A stretch of DNA of 64,000 nucleotides from Methyloferula stellata AR4 (GCF_000385335.1 NZ_ARWA01000001.1:3798001-3862000); one strand, 5' to 3'. Positions 25,652 through 35,566 are shown, counted from the first letter of the stretch. A program made the numbers and translations. Notes: a model not told the origin generated them from the sequence alone.

Positions 25652-26659
25652 TCAATAAACCTCTTCGTCTTCACCTGTGGAATTCAATTCGATCTCGCCA
25701 CGCTCGGCCATAGATAGCGCCGCATCCGCTATCATCCGGCGCGCCTTGAGGACATCACGGTGCGAGGCGGGTTCGCTGTTTGAAAGCTCTTGTTCCACCA
25801 TGCGGCGCGCGCGTGACGCGAGAGACGAAAGAATGGCATCGCGCAACCCGATGTCGCTGCCCTTGAGCGCAAGAACGACGCGCTCGGTGGGAATCGCGTC
25901 GAAAAGCAACATGCGCGCCCTGGGCTGGAGCTTGATTACGTCATCGAACGTGAACAGGAGGCCACGCAGGGTTTCCGCCGTTTTTGGACGCGTCTCGGCC
26001 AGGCTCTGAAGCACGTCCTCCATCTGCTCGCGTTCCATCTTATTGATGATATCGGCCATGCGAGCGTTCTGATCGTCGCCATTGTTTCGCGAGGCCTTCA
26101 ACAGGAGATCCTCACGCAAGGTGGCCTCCAAGACGCGCATCGCCGGCTCGGTGACCGAGGACATGCTGAGCATCCGCCGCATCAGCGCGTTGCGCCGGTC
26201 ACGCGGAAACAAAGCCATGGCTCTGGCCGCGCAGGTCGGACTCACCTTCGACAAGATCAAAGCCGCGGTCTGTGGATGTTCCTTGAGCAGATAATTGGCA
26301 AAGGCATTGTCAGGGACTGTCGACAGGCGCTCCCACATGGGTTGCGTCGAACCATCGCTGACCTCGGCCATGAGTTCCGCGATCTGGGACGGCGTCAAAA
26401 CGCCGGTGAGCAATTGCTCGACTTCGGTGGCCGAGCCCAAAAGATCGACACCGTTCAGGAATTGCCCGGCAAATTCCTCGATCACGCCTTCGAGGGAATG
26501 CATCCGGATCGCCCCGAGATTGGCGACGGAGCGTGTAATAAGCTTGAGTTCTTCAGGATCGAAATGCTTCAAAAGCCGTCCGGCAAGCGGCTTTCCCATC
26601 GCCAGCAGGAGAGCTGCGACTTTGTCTGGTCCACGCAAAATCTTATTTGCTTGTTTCAT
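25652..26659 (-). CDS. fliG: Flagellar motor switch protein FliG
   Basis: FliG is the rotor protein that interacts with MotA to produce torque. The 335-residue sequence shows the FliG pattern: KVAALLLAMGKPLAGRLLKH, HPQTAALILSKVSPTCAARA, MADIINKMEREQMEDVLQSL and FTFDDVIKLQPRARMLLFDA. The C-terminal torque helix keeps charged residues in SSLASRARRMVEQEL. It lies between flhB and fliN with 137 and 83 bases on either side. Confidence 0.96.
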   Translation of the reverse strand: MKQANKILRGPDKVAALLLAMGKPLAGRLLKHFDPEELKLITRSVANLGAIRMHSLEGVIEEFAGQFLNGVDLLGSATEVEQLLTGVLTPSQIAELMAEVSDGSTQPMWERLSTVPDNAFANYLLKEHPQTAALILSKVSPTCAARAMALFPRDRRNALMRRMLSMSSVTEPAMRVLEATLREDLLLKASRNNGDDQNARMADIINKMEREQMEDVLQSLAETRPKTAETLRGLLFTFDDVIKLQPRARMLLFDAIPTERVVLALKGSDIGLRDAILSSLASRARRMVEQELSNSEPASHRDVLKARRMIADAALSMAERGEIELNSTGEDEEVY

Positions 26660-26742
26660 TTCGTCTCAGACAATCAGCGCTTGGACCATTGCATAAACGC
26701 GTCCGGGCCAGAACAAGCCGGAGGATCTTTTACCATTTGATA

Positions 26743-27084
26743 TCAGCTAACAGAATCGGATCCACCGGAGCCTACGATCTCCGTTAACGTGACGCCAAAT
26801 CGCGAACTGTCTTCTTCGACCACCACGACTTCGCCGCGCGCAACGACGCGCCCGTTAACCACCACGTCGACGGGCTCGCCAACCCGGTGGTCGAGCGGAA
26901 TGACGGCGCCGCGTCCAAGTTTCAACAGGTTCGAAACGGGCATGCTCGCCGCGCCGAGCACCACTTGAACGAGGACGGGAATCTTGAGGATCGTATCGAA
27001 ATTCGCTTCGGACGGGTCCCGCGGCTTGGGACGCGGGTTTTGCATTCCAGCTTTTTCTGCAAGTAGATCTTCGTCTTGGTCCAT
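26743..27084 (-). CDS. fliN: Flagellar motor switch protein FliN
   Basis: FliN is a C-ring component. Residues about 35-105 form the SpoA domain: ILKIPVLVQVVLGAASMPVS, LLKLGRGAVIPLDHRVGEPV and VVVNGRVVARGEVVVVEED. The ATG at 27084 is taken as start (113 residues) because GGAG precedes it; an upstream TTG at 27108 has no ribosome-binding site. It lies between fliM and fliG as in related genomes. Confidence 0.93.
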   Translation of the reverse strand: MDQDEDLLAEKAGMQNPRPKPRDPSEANFDTILKIPVLVQVVLGAASMPVSNLLKLGRGAVIPLDHRVGEPVDVVVNGRVVARGEVVVVEEDSSRFGVTLTEIVGSGGSDSVS

Positions 27085-27176
27085 AGTGTTTGCCGCTCCG
27101 TCAAGCAATGCAGGAGATAATGCGCAACCGTCGTTTAATCCCGTGACTGACCCCTTGCCCGCGAATCCATCACCAT

Positions 27177-28127
27177 TTAGTGCGGCAAGATATCGTCCAT
27201 GAATTCCTGCTCCTTGTCGACGACATCATCGACGCGCAGCGTATAGTGCCCATCAGCCTGCCCAAGTTGACACCAGAACAATGCCTGGGAATTGCACTCG
27301 AGCTTCACGCGGCTCTTCGCGGTCGCTTGCAATTGCAGGATCTGTCCGACTTTCAGATCGGCGATATCGCCGAGCGTGAATTGACGCTCTTCGATCATTC
27401 CCTTGACCTTCACTTCGGAACGCGTGATCTCGTTTTGCATTTGGCGGACCCAACGCGGATCGCGCGCCACCGTGTCCTTCGTTGCGTCATGGGCAAGGCC
27501 CTGACGAATGGCATTGAGCGCCGGCTGCGGCAGCACCACATACATTTCGCCGATGCGATCCAGGATCTGGAGATTGACCGTCGTAATGATGGCGAATGTG
27601 CCGCGCGGCACGATCACCGCGAAATCCATCCTCGTTTCGAGAGTTTCGAATTTCAGGGTGGTTTCGATGACTGTTGAAAAAGAGGCTTGCATGGATTTGG
27701 CGACGCGATCGAAAATCGCCTGCCCGACACGCATCTCGATATTCGAAGGGGGGCGATCCTCTTGAACCGCCGGCTCAGTGCCGTCGCCACCAAAAAGAGC
27801 CTCAGCCATCGAAAAAAGGAAATTATGATCGAAGCCGAGAATGATCCGCGAGTCCCAGGCCGGCGCCTGAAAGATCGCAACAACGACGCGGCCTTCGAAA
27901 TTTGAAAGAATATCTCCCATCCGCTCGGTCTGCGTCGACGCGACGGTAAAGATCGCGGGTGTCGAGCACAAAGCGCGCAGGCTTTCCGAACATTGCGTTA
28001 GCATCCGGTCGAAGATCGCATGCAGGAGCGGCATGCGCTCGACCGAAATGCCGCCGGCGTCAAGCAGGCGTTCAGGACCGTCTTTCAAAACATTGGCCTG
28101 ACGGCGCAGCTCAGACATGCCGATCAC
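27177..28127 (-). CDS. fliM: Flagellar motor switch protein FliM
   Basis: This 316-residue protein has the FliM middle domain: [40 protein letters not shown], and [22 protein letters not shown]-terminal SpoA domain follows (about 235-300, [19 protein letters not shown]). The short CheY-binding N-terminal peptide of enteric FliM is not evident, in line with divergent rhizobial FliM. The start overlaps the motA stop by four bases. FliM with FliG and FliN forms the switch ring. Confidence 0.9.
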   Translation of the reverse strand: MIGMSELRRQANVLKDGPERLLDAGGISVERMPLLHAIFDRMLTQCSESLRALCSTPAIFTVASTQTERMGDILSNFEGRVVVAIFQAPAWDSRIILGFDHNFLFSMAEALFGGDGTEPAVQEDRPPSNIEMRVGQAIFDRVAKSMQASFSTVIETTLKFETLETRMDFAVIVPRGTFAIITTVNLQILDRIGEMYVVLPQPALNAIRQGLAHDATKDTVARDPRWVRQMQNEITRSEVKVKGMIEERQFTLGDIADLKVGQILQLQATAKSRVKLECNSQALFWCQLGQADGHYTLRVDDVVDKEQEFMDDILPH

Positions 28128-28999
28128 GCCGCCTGGGCGGATTGCGAGCCGCCGGATACAGTCTCATTTTCGACCGTATCGATCGACGGGCGGTCATGCG
28201 CCGAAATGGTCTTGCGTCCATGTTCGAGCGCTATCTGCGGCATGGCTCCGTTCATGAAGGCCAGCAGCGTCTGTTTGACAATGATGTAGAGACGACAGCG
28301 CTTCTCACGCAGAACTTTGATCTTGTTGGCCAGCGGCCCAAGCAACCCGTAAGACATGAAAATGCCCGCGAAAGTACCGACAAGGGCCGCGCCGATCAGA
28401 TGGCCGAGGAGTTCCGGCGATTGGTCGAGCGCACCCATTGCATGGATAACGCCCAGCACTGCGGCGACAATGCCCAGCGCGGGCAAGGAGTCGCTGACAT
28501 TTACCAGACCGTGATAGGGTTTCAGCTTGTCGCGAGTGACGGTTTGAATCTCTTCGTCCATCAGGGCTTCGATTTCGTGCGTGCGGGCATTGCCGATGAT
28601 GATCAACCGGCAATAGTCGCAGATGAAATGCGTGAGCTCCTTATCCAGGAGCACGCGCGGGAAGCTTTTGAAGATCGATGATTCTTCCGGATTATCGACA
28701 TGCTCTTCGACTTCGTTGCGTCCCTTGCCGCGCAATTCGCGCATCAGGGAATAGAGTACGCCGAGGACGTCGAGATAATCGCGTTCGAGCGGCCCTGCCC
28801 CCTTCACGCCTTCCATGATGGCACGGCCGGTATCTTTGATCGTCGTCATCGAATTTGCGACGATGAATGTGCCCAGCGCCGATCCGCCGATAATAATGAA
28901 TTCCATGGGCTGCCAGATCACGGCCATATGCCCGCCCATCCCGGCGAAACCGCCCATGATGCAGCCAAGCGCGATAATGGTGCCTATGATGAAACCCAA
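28124..28999 (-). CDS. motA: Flagellar motor stator protein MotA
   Basis: MotA is the four-helix partner of MotB in the proton-driven stator. The 291-residue protein has helices at about 3-20, 29-48, 170-195 and 203-225. Conserved segments are [40 protein letters not shown] and [20 protein letters not shown], with prolines P222-like and P173-like regions in place. Charged residues in the cytoplasmic loop ([17 protein letters not shown]) match the FliG-contacting part. It is the first gene of motA-fliM-fliN-fliG-flhB. Confidence 0.95.
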   Translation of the reverse strand: MGFIIGTIIALGCIMGGFAGMGGHMAVIWQPMEFIIIGGSALGTFIVANSMTTIKDTGRAIMEGVKGAGPLERDYLDVLGVLYSLMRELRGKGRNEVEEHVDNPEESSIFKSFPRVLLDKELTHFICDYCRLIIIGNARTHEIEALMDEEIQTVTRDKLKPYHGLVNVSDSLPALGIVAAVLGVIHAMGALDQSPELLGHLIGAALVGTFAGIFMSYGLLGPLANKIKVLREKRCRLYIIVKQTLLAFMNGAMPQIALEHGRKTISAHDRPSIDTVENETVSGGSQSAQAA

Positions 29000-29277
29000 G
29001 GCCAGCTCCTGCGCAAATCGGTTCTAACGGCATAAGGCAGGGCGAGGAGCCTGCTCTCAAGACGTTACACACGTAGAATACCCTTAATGGGCTAATGGCG
29101 AAGGCTTGCCCGAAACTGATTAAGCAAGCAGCTGTTTTGGCAGCGTTCCTTCGAGTCCAGGCGCGGGCCGATTGCCGGTATGCGGAATCATCGATCGCGT
29201 CTCATCTCTGCCACACACGGAGGCTGACGCCAGCTTCGGGCAAGCTCATACCGAAAGGATCAGGCCGTCCGAACTGG

Positions 29278-30069
29278 ATGGCACCTATGCTCAGCACCAC
29301 CGCCTATTATCTATCCGTCGCCAAGAACCTCACCAAGTCGCAGGCGACAACGGCTGCGGAACCCCAGGTTGCGACCGCCACGCAGTATTTCGAAGCGAAT
29401 ATCGGAAAGGTGAAAAGCGTTTCCGATCTTTTGAGCAACAGCAAGCTCTATAATTACGTCATGACGGCCTTCGGCCTCAGCGACATGACCTATGCCAAGG
29501 GCTTGATCACCAAGGTGCTGGAAGGCGGCGTTTCCAGCAGCACGGCGCTTGCCAATACGTTGAACGATCCGCGCTATAAAGCGCTGGCGACGGCTTTCAA
29601 TTTCGCTGCGAATGGAACAGCGACGACGTCGAGTTCGACGACGGTTCAAACGACCGTCAACAATTATGTCGAGCAGACATTGGAAAACAATGTCGGCAAG
29701 CAGAGTCCCGGCACGCAGCTTGCCCTTTATTTTCAGCGCGTCGCGCCGACCATCTCAAGCACCTACGGCATTCTCGCAGACAAGCAGCTTTTGAGCGTCG
29801 TTCAAACCGCGCTCGGCCTCTCGTCGAATATGGGGCTTGAGAATATCGACATGCAGGCGAAGCAGCTCAGCAATCTGGTCAATATCAGCGATTTTCAAAA
29901 TCCGGCCAAGCTGCAGAGTTTTATCGAGCGGTTTACCGCCAATTACGATTTGAACAACACGACGACGCCGACGCCCATGAATGCGCTGATGGTCACCTCG
30001 TCGTCGACGCCAGGCGTCAGCAGCAGTCTGCTGCTCAGCCTTGCAAATCTGAGAATGGGAGGGTCGTAA
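29278..30069 (+). CDS. DUF1217 flagellar-cluster protein
   Basis: This protein of about 263 residues begins MAPMLSTTAYYLSVAKNLTK. It carries the DUF1217 signature TQYFEANIGKVKSVSDLLSN with LYNYVMTAFGLSDMTYAKGL. The family is found next to flgF in rhizobia and its exact role is not established. Its threonine/serine-rich, cysteine-free composition resembles exported axial proteins. The start could also be the ATG at 29287; the frame is open far upstream but that part is not conserved-looking. The flgF gene follows after three bases. The 278-base gap back to motA must hold divergent promoters. Confidence 0.85.
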   Translation: MAPMLSTTAYYLSVAKNLTKSQATTAAEPQVATATQYFEANIGKVKSVSDLLSNSKLYNYVMTAFGLSDMTYAKGLITKVLEGGVSSSTALANTLNDPRYKALATAFNFAANGTATTSSSTTVQTTVNNYVEQTLENNVGKQSPGTQLALYFQRVAPTISSTYGILADKQLLSVVQTALGLSSNMGLENIDMQAKQLSNLVNISDFQNPAKLQSFIERFTANYDLNNTTTPTPMNALMVTSSSTPGVSSSLLLSLANLRMGGS

Positions 30070-30072
30070 CAG

Positions 30073-30798
30073 GTGCAATCCAATTATTATGTCACCTTAT
30101 CCGCCCAAGTCGCGCTCGAACAGCGGCTGACGACCGTCGCCAATAATCTCGCCAATATGAACACGGTCGGGTATCGCGCCGGAACCATCAGCTTCGAGAC
30201 CTTTCTTTCCAAGAAAGGCGATACGCCGGTTGCCTACGCTTCGACCGGAACGCCGCATATCATGCGCAATAGCGGCAGCATGGTTCGCACCGGCAACCCG
30301 CTCGATATCGCCGTGCAAGGCGATGCCTGGCTCGCCGTGCAGACACCCAGCGGAACCGTCTACACACGCGACGGCCGGATGCGCATGCAATCCGACGGTT
30401 CACTGCAGACGCTCGACGGCTATCCGGTTCTCGACGCAGGCAATAGCGCGATGCTGCTCGACGCCAATGGCGGACCGCCGACAATTTCGCAGGACGGAAT
30501 GATCACCCAGTCCGGCAGGCAGGTTGGAGCCATTGGACTCTTCACCCTCGACTCGACCGCCAAGCTCACACGCCATGACAATTCGGGCGTCATGTCGGAC
30601 AAGCCCGGTACGCCCGTGCTCGATTTCAATACAAGCGGTATCGCCCAAGGCTTTGTTGAAAACGCCAATATCAATCCGGTTTTGGAAATGGCGAAGATGA
30701 TGATGATTTCGCGGGACTTCGATAGTGTCTCTTCCGCGATAGCCTCCACCGAAGCCTCTCATAAAGACGCCATCAAGACGCTCGGCAGCAATTCTTGA
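30073..30798 (+). CDS. flgF: Flagellar proximal rod protein FlgF
   Basis: FlgF is a proximal rod subunit of the FlgE/F/G family. The 241-residue sequence has TTVANNLANMNTVGYRAGTI, GDAWLAVQTPSGTVYTRDGR and the C-terminal ENANINPVLEMAKMMMISRD helix. The start codon is GTG at 30073, since the protein begins with the family-like QSNYYVTLSAQVALEQRL and no nearer ATG exists. It is cotranscribed with the DUF1217 gene and fliI, divergently from motA. Confidence 0.94.
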   Translation: MQSNYYVTLSAQVALEQRLTTVANNLANMNTVGYRAGTISFETFLSKKGDTPVAYASTGTPHIMRNSGSMVRTGNPLDIAVQGDAWLAVQTPSGTVYTRDGRMRMQSDGSLQTLDGYPVLDAGNSAMLLDANGGPPTISQDGMITQSGRQVGAIGLFTLDSTAKLTRHDNSGVMSDKPGTPVLDFNTSGIAQGFVENANINPVLEMAKMMMISRDFDSVSSAIASTEASHKDAIKTLGSNS

Positions 30799-30820
30799 TC
30801 GCGTTGCACCTGCCTCTTGA

Positions 30821-32173
30821 TTGCCGCTGGGACGCCGTTTGATGAATGCTCTTGGCCGGCTAGAGCACATCGTCAATCTCGCCTGCGAGGAACTGCCGAA
30901 GGTCCGCGTCGGCGGCATCGTGACGGAGGTGACGCCGACGCATTATCGCGTCTCAGGCCTGTCGCGTTTCCTCAAGCTCGGCGAATGCGTCAGCTTCGGA
31001 AATAGCGAACGTCTCCAATATGGGGAAGTCGTCCGTCTCGACGATCTTGGGACGACGGTCAAAACCTTCGAACCGAATGTCGAAACCGGCCTCGGCGAGT
31101 TTGCCTACCGGGTCGGTCCGCTGCGGCTGGCGCCGCATCCGAATTGGAAAGGCCGCGTGATCGATGCGCTCGGCCGCCCGATCGATAGCGCCGGTCCCAT
31201 GCCGCGCGGCGAGCATATGGTTTCAGTCGAGTCCGCACCGCCCGCCGCGATGGAACGCACGCGCGTCAAGCGCCCGCTGAGAAGCGGCGTGCGCGTCATC
31301 GACCTCTTTACCCCTATCTGCGCCGGTCAGCGGATCGGCATTTTTGCAGGCTCAGGCGTCGGCAAGTCGACTCTGCTTGCGATGCTCGCGGGTTCGAAAG
31401 GTTTCGACACGGTGGTGATCGCGCTTGTCGGCGAACGCGGGCGCGAGGTCCGCGAGTTTCTCGACGATGCATTGGCGGCCAATCGCAAGGTCGCGGTCAC
31501 GGTGGTTTCGACAGGTGACGAAAGCCCCATGATGCGGCGGCTGGCACCGAAGACCGCGATGACCATAGCCGAGTTTTTTCGCGACCGCGGCGATTCCGTG
31601 CTTTTGATCGTCGATTCGGTGACACGCTTCGCGCATGCGGCGCGCGATGTGGCGCTTGCCGCCGGCGAGCCGCCCGTGGCGCGCGGCTATACGCCATCGG
31701 TCTTCAGCGACCTGCCGAAACTTCTCGAAAGAGCCGGGCCTGGGAAAGAAGGCGATGGTGCCATTACCGGCATTTTCTCGGTGCTCGTCGACGGCGACGA
31801 TCACAACGATCCCGTCGCCGATTGCATCAGAGGCACGCTCGACGGTCATATCGTGCTCGACCGGAGCATCGCCGACCAAGGCCGCTTCCCGGCCGTGAAT
31901 GTCTTGTCTTCGATCTCTCGACTCGCCAATCACGCCTGGTCGAAGGAACAGCAAAATCTCGTCATGAAGCTCCGCGCCCTGATCGCCCGCTTCGAAGATA
32001 CGCGCGATCTGCGGCTCATGGGCGGCTATCAGCCGGGCCAAGACGCCGATCTCGACCAAGCCGTTTCGCTTGTCCCGAAGATCTACGAAGCCATGATGCA
32101 GTCGCCTTCGGACAAAGCCAGCGAGGACGCCTTCCGCGAATTGGCCGAAACGCTGCAGCCCAAGGCCTCATGA
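30821..32173 (+). CDS. fliI: Flagellum-specific export ATPase FliI
   Basis: FliI is the hexameric ATPase of the flagellar export apparatus. The Walker A motif is GIFAGSGVGKST at about residues 165-180 and the Walker B-type strand is SVLLIVDSVTRFAHAARDVA. Other matches are GYTPSVFSDLPKLLERAGPG and GSITGIFSVL-like GAITGIFSVLVDGDDHNDP. Length is 450 residues from a TTG at 30821 or 443 from the ATG at 30842; neither has a convincing Shine-Dalgarno sequence. It ends the rightward flgF-fliI unit. Confidence 0.96.
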   Translation: MPLGRRLMNALGRLEHIVNLACEELPKVRVGGIVTEVTPTHYRVSGLSRFLKLGECVSFGNSERLQYGEVVRLDDLGTTVKTFEPNVETGLGEFAYRVGPLRLAPHPNWKGRVIDALGRPIDSAGPMPRGEHMVSVESAPPAAMERTRVKRPLRSGVRVIDLFTPICAGQRIGIFAGSGVGKSTLLAMLAGSKGFDTVVIALVGERGREVREFLDDALAANRKVAVTVVSTGDESPMMRRLAPKTAMTIAEFFRDRGDSVLLIVDSVTRFAHAARDVALAAGEPPVARGYTPSVFSDLPKLLERAGPGKEGDGAITGIFSVLVDGDDHNDPVADCIRGTLDGHIVLDRSIADQGRFPAVNVLSSISRLANHAWSKEQQNLVMKLRALIARFEDTRDLRLMGGYQPGQDADLDQAVSLVPKIYEAMMQSPSDKASEDAFRELAETLQPKAS

Positions 32174-32241
32174 GATCTTGAGCCCAGTCGAAACAACTCG
32201 ACGGCGCTCTGAGGCTAGCTTGCTGCCCATTCGCAACTCTT

Positions 32242-33006
32242 TTACCGAGCTGGATGTCGATCGTCCGCTCCAGAATTTACAAACTCGCCGGTTTGGAATG
32301 ATAAATCTCGCCGTAAACTCGCATGGAGTTCCTGATCGAGTATAGGTTTGATAATCGACGCCCAGGCAGCGTAACCATCCGCATTGATATGGATGTTATC
32401 ACGCGCGAAGCTCTCCTTTAAGAGACCGTTTTCGGAAAGCCCGGCATTCAAATCTACATATTTGCATTTACCGGTTTCGCACAGGCCTTTTTCAAATCGA
32501 TCCATGTCCATGACGTAGGCGTTTATTTTTTTATCGCGCGTCAGCAGAACGGATTGGACAACCACCTTGCTTGTCTTGCCGAGCTCGTCGACGATTTTTG
32601 CGATATTGCGCTGCGTTTCGGTTTCCGGAATGAATCGGAACTGGTCGTTGATGCCTATTAAAAGAAAGACGATCTTTGCAGATTTGACCGAGTCCTGCAG
32701 GCGTTGAAGTACGCCGACCGAAGTATCGCCCGATATGCCGCGATTGGCGACATCGGGATATTGCAAAAGTGTTGGCCAATTAGCGGATTCGGTCAAAGAG
32801 TCGCCCAGCATCACCACAGACTTGGCTGCCTCCTGTGCGAAAAGCTGAGTCATTTTGATGTAGAGCTGGTCCGAAAGCGGATCATAGGTTGGGATATGTC
32901 GTTTAGGCAGAAACCAAACATCATTTGACGGATGAACTTGTCTGGCACCTACGAAACCCATTACAGCAATTGCCAATATTGCCGACATCCACGCCATTTT
33001 CTTCAT
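32242..33006 (-). CDS. SGNH/GDSL-family hydrolase, exported
   Basis: This 254-residue protein has an N-terminal hydrophobic anchor or signal (MKKMAWMSAILAIAVMGFVG). The SGNH blocks are present: SVVMLGDSLTESANW with the nucleophile serine, a glycine in RGISGDTSVG, asparagine in LLIGINDQF, and the DNIHINADGY block with Asp/His. The likely activity is an esterase or lipase of the GDSL type on an unknown substrate. AAGGGT lies eight bases ahead of the ATG at 33006; the longer frame to 33132 lacks such a site. It has no obvious partner genes. Confidence 0.85.
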   Translation of the reverse strand: MKKMAWMSAILAIAVMGFVGARQVHPSNDVWFLPKRHIPTYDPLSDQLYIKMTQLFAQEAAKSVVMLGDSLTESANWPTLLQYPDVANRGISGDTSVGVLQRLQDSVKSAKIVFLLIGINDQFRFIPETETQRNIAKIVDELGKTSKVVVQSVLLTRDKKINAYVMDMDRFEKGLCETGKCKYVDLNAGLSENGLLKESFARDNIHINADGYAAWASIIKPILDQELHASLRRDLSFQTGEFVNSGADDRHPAR

Positions 33007-33405
33007 TCGATTACCCTTGTCACGCCGTGTAAAACGCCGTTCACCGGACCGCTCTGAACCGACCTCCGCATCTACAAAAATGGATAATGCTTGCCGAAAA
33101 TAAGAAATTTTCGGCGCCAGTCTTGAAGACACAGAGAATTACAGCTGCCGATACGTACCGTGGGCCGAAGTTTATTCCGTGGCTGGAATCACTGAACTTG
33201 TGTCAGTTCCATTGTAAGTTGTTTCGAACTGTTTCTTTCCAATCGCCTATGCGCTTGATCCCAGGCTTTGATGCTGCATTCTCGCCGCAAGACTAAAGGG
33301 ATGCGCTATGGGACGAGCGCCGCGCCGCGGGCGGCGTCACAAGGGAAGCCGGTCCAGCGAACCGTACAAATTGTCTGGGGAGCCTGAGCGCGCTTGGCCA
33401 AGCGC
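33007..33405. other. Gene-free interval upstream of the GDSL hydrolase
   Basis: This stretch should contain the promoter of the leftward hydrolase gene. No convincing gene is seen; short frames have no family likeness. It grades into the transposase remnant on the right. Confidence 0.5.
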
Positions 33406-33654
33406 TTTCATATCCGCATCACAGAGCCAAGACCGGCGAAGACAAATCGCCCTCTTCGTCGCCATCCACGGAACTTCGAGAGTCTTCTGCACAAAGCTCG
33501 AAGAAAGCGCCAACATCCGTCTACGGCGGCAGCCTTTCTCAAGCTCCTTGTCGAGGTCGCATTTTATAAGGTCCACACTGTCCTGACCGACAATGGTCTC
33601 CAACCTGCGACCGGCCTTACGCTGCAATGCTCAACGGCAACGATAACTCATTGA
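33406..33654 (+). pseudogene. Degenerate IS481-type transposase fragment
   Basis: Parts of an integrase-core transposase appear in two frames. One frame gives LFVAIHGTSRVFCTKLEES (about 33450-33515). A shift then gives AAAFLKLLVEVAFYKVHTVL followed by TDNG (about 33525-33605). Both match the consecutive core segments LFVAIDRTSKFAF and PYKVHTVLTDNG of IS481-family elements, including the second catalytic aspartate in TDNG. A third piece, FHIRITE, near 33406 resembles the FHIDIAE start of the core. With at least two frameshifts and no N- or C-terminal regions or inverted repeats, it is a dead remnant. Confidence 0.75.
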
Positions 33655-33667
33655 TTGAGCCATGCCC

Positions 33668-34969
33668 CTAGGATCGCGCGACGCGCTGCTCGACCATCAT
33701 CTGGGCGATATGCGGCTCGATCGCCTTCATGATGAAGTCGGAGGCGCCGCCGAGGCTCTCGACGACCTCGGCCGCCGCGCGCGCCATGTCCCGCATTTTC
33801 GCCGCATCGGCGAGAAGATAGGCGAGCGCCCGCGCCAGCGTCTCGGCATCAACGACCGTCGCCGCGCCATGTGTCGCGTCGAGACGTTCATAGACATCGG
33901 TGAAATTGGCGACATTCGGCCCGTGCAGAATGGCGCAGCCGAGCTTCGCCGCCTCGATGGGGCTTTGCCCGCCGGCCCCCGTCAAGGACTTGCCGACAAA
34001 GGCAATGCCGCTCAGCCGGTAGAAAAGCCCCGTCTCGCCGATCGTATCGCCGATATAAAGGCCCTCGAGCGGCTGCCCTCTGCGATCCTCCGAGCGAAGC
34101 TGACATCGCAGGCCGCGGCTTTCCGCGAGATGTTTGATCTCGGCGCCGCGGCGCGGGTGACGCGGCACGATAATCGTGAGCAGGTTGGGGAAATGCGGCA
34201 AGAGCCTGCGATGCACGTCGAAGACGATCTGTTCTTCGCCCGCATGCGTCGCGGCGGCCAGCCAGACGGGACGGCCTCCGACCCTCGCCTTCAGATCGGC
34301 AAGGGATTGCGGATCGGCCGGCGGCGGCGCGACATCATATTTGAGATTACCGGCGACATAAACGCGGGGTACACCGAGCTGGGTCAGGCGTTCGGCATCC
34401 GTCAAAGATTGGGCCAGACAGAATTCGGTTTTTTCCATCAAAGCCTGCGCCGAGCGCGGCAAATGCCGCCAGCGCCGGAACGACCGCTCCGACATGCGCG
34501 CATTCACCAGAACCAACGGAATGTCGCGGCGGTGAATTTCACGAAAAAGATTGGGCCAGATTTCGGACTCGGCGATGAACACGAAATCCGGGTGCCAATG
34601 ATCGAGGAAACGCGCCATGAAGCGCGGCACGTCGAGCGGAATATATTGATGAAGGGCGCCGGGCGGCAGGCGCTGCGCCATGACGGCGGCCGAAGTAACG
34701 GTCGCAGTCGTGAGAAGAATATGAAAGCCGCGCGCAGCAAGCCTCTCGAGCAAGGGCAAAAGCGCGAGGCTTTCACCCACACTCACGCCATGCAGCCATG
34801 CGAGCGGTCCGGCCGGACGCATTTGGCGCGAAATCCCGAGGCGCTCCTTGACACGCTGCTTATCCTCAAGGCCCTGCCGTTGGCGCCAGTAGAGAAAGAG
34901 TGGTGCGAAGGGTGCGAAAGCGGCGCTGGCGGCCCGGTAAATCAGAAGGAGAAATGTGCCTTTCATCAC
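33668..34969 (-). CDS. waaA: 3-deoxy-D-manno-octulosonic acid (Kdo) transferase
   Basis: WaaA (KdtA) transfers Kdo residues onto lipid IVA at the inner membrane. The 433-residue protein has an N-terminal membrane anchor (about 3-25). The segment LAWLHGVSVGESLALLPLLE contains the catalytic glutamate. IFIAESEIWPN-like VFIAESEIWPNLFREIHRRD and ARMSERSFRRW follow, as does GRPVWLAAATHAGEEQIVFD. The C-terminal nucleotide-binding part has SLTGAGGQSPIEAAKLGCAI. Length is close to the family norm of 425. It is near DUF4170 and cysQ on the same strand; lpxK is 3.5 kb away in opposite orientation. Confidence 0.95.
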   Translation of the reverse strand: MMKGTFLLLIYRAASAAFAPFAPLFLYWRQRQGLEDKQRVKERLGISRQMRPAGPLAWLHGVSVGESLALLPLLERLAARGFHILLTTATVTSAAVMAQRLPPGALHQYIPLDVPRFMARFLDHWHPDFVFIAESEIWPNLFREIHRRDIPLVLVNARMSERSFRRWRHLPRSAQALMEKTEFCLAQSLTDAERLTQLGVPRVYVAGNLKYDVAPPPADPQSLADLKARVGGRPVWLAAATHAGEEQIVFDVHRRLLPHFPNLLTIIVPRHPRRGAEIKHLAESRGLRCQLRSEDRRGQPLEGLYIGDTIGETGLFYRLSGIAFVGKSLTGAGGQSPIEAAKLGCAILHGPNVANFTDVYERLDATHGAATVVDAETLARALAYLLADAAKMRDMARAAAEVVESLGGASDFIMKAIEPHIAQMMVEQRVARS

Positions 34970-35200
34970 CGGATCGCCCGAAGCACTTTAGAATGGGGGA
35001 TTTGAACATGTCTTTACCGGCAAAGCCAAATGGTGTTGCCGATGCGGCTAAGGTCGATGGTCGAGCGGGAGAAGAGGTAAAATGATAACGCCTTGCAGCG
35101 CCGGATTAAATATCGAACGATCGCGTAAAACTCAAAACCCGGGCCGCATGATTATCATTCAGCGCACACGGAAGGCTAGGCGGAATATTGAAAAGCCGCC

Positions 35201-35437
35201 TCATTCGCCTTTGGCAGGGTCCATCAGGCGATGCAGATGAACGATGAAATAACGTATCTGGGCATTGTCGACGGTCGCCTGCGCTCTGCTTTTCCAGGCG
35301 GCATAGGCCGATGCATAATCCGGAAACATGCCGACGAGATCGACTTTTGACAGATCCTTGAACGTCGCGCCCTCAAGATTTTCGAGTTCGCCCCCGAAGA
35401 CGAGGTGAAGCAATTGGGCTGGAGCCTCCTGAGACAT
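35201..35437 (-). CDS. DUF4170 family protein
   Basis: This small soluble protein of 78 residues is of the DUF4170 type: LLHLVFGGELENLEGATFKD, VGMFPDYASAYAAWKSRAQA and RYFIVHLHRLMDP. In many alphaproteobacteria it lies between cysQ and waaA, exactly as here, but its function is unknown. No signal or membrane segment is present. The 127-base gap to cysQ holds a palindromic repeat. Confidence 0.88.
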   Translation of the reverse strand: MSQEAPAQLLHLVFGGELENLEGATFKDLSKVDLVGMFPDYASAYAAWKSRAQATVDNAQIRYFIVHLHRLMDPAKGE

Positions 35438-35460
35438 CGAACTGTCTTCCTATAATTGTG

Positions 35461-35566
35461 ATTAGAACGTGATCGCCTTAAGTTGGGTTATCATCACGCT
35501 CTAATCTTTTGTTTCTGAGGCATAATCCGATCCAAAAAGTCTGCGACTTTTTGGGATCATGCCCTA
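35461..35566 (-). repeat. Palindromic dispersed repeat, copy 1 (at the cysQ stop codon)
   Basis: A block of about 105 bases contains two palindromic halves: GTGAT...ATCAC (35470-35495 region), and GATCCAAAAAGTC paired with GACTTTTTGGGATC (35529-35554). It shares TTAGAACG-GATCG, TAATC, TGTTT and the TGATCC-AAAAAGTCTGC core with the copy at 46064-46160. Its end CTAG gives the TAG stop of the leftward cysQ gene. It belongs to the GCATGATCC-type repeats common in Hyphomicrobiales genomes. Confidence 0.75.

Noticed and set aside
33337-33627. Minus-strand frame of 96 codons
   Set aside because: It is antisense to the IS481-type fragment, which has clear protein matches on the plus strand.
33662-35005. 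Long plus-strand frame of 447 codons antisense to waaA
   Set aside because: Shadow of the high-GC third codon positions of waaA; no domain and an arginine/histidine-rich composition.
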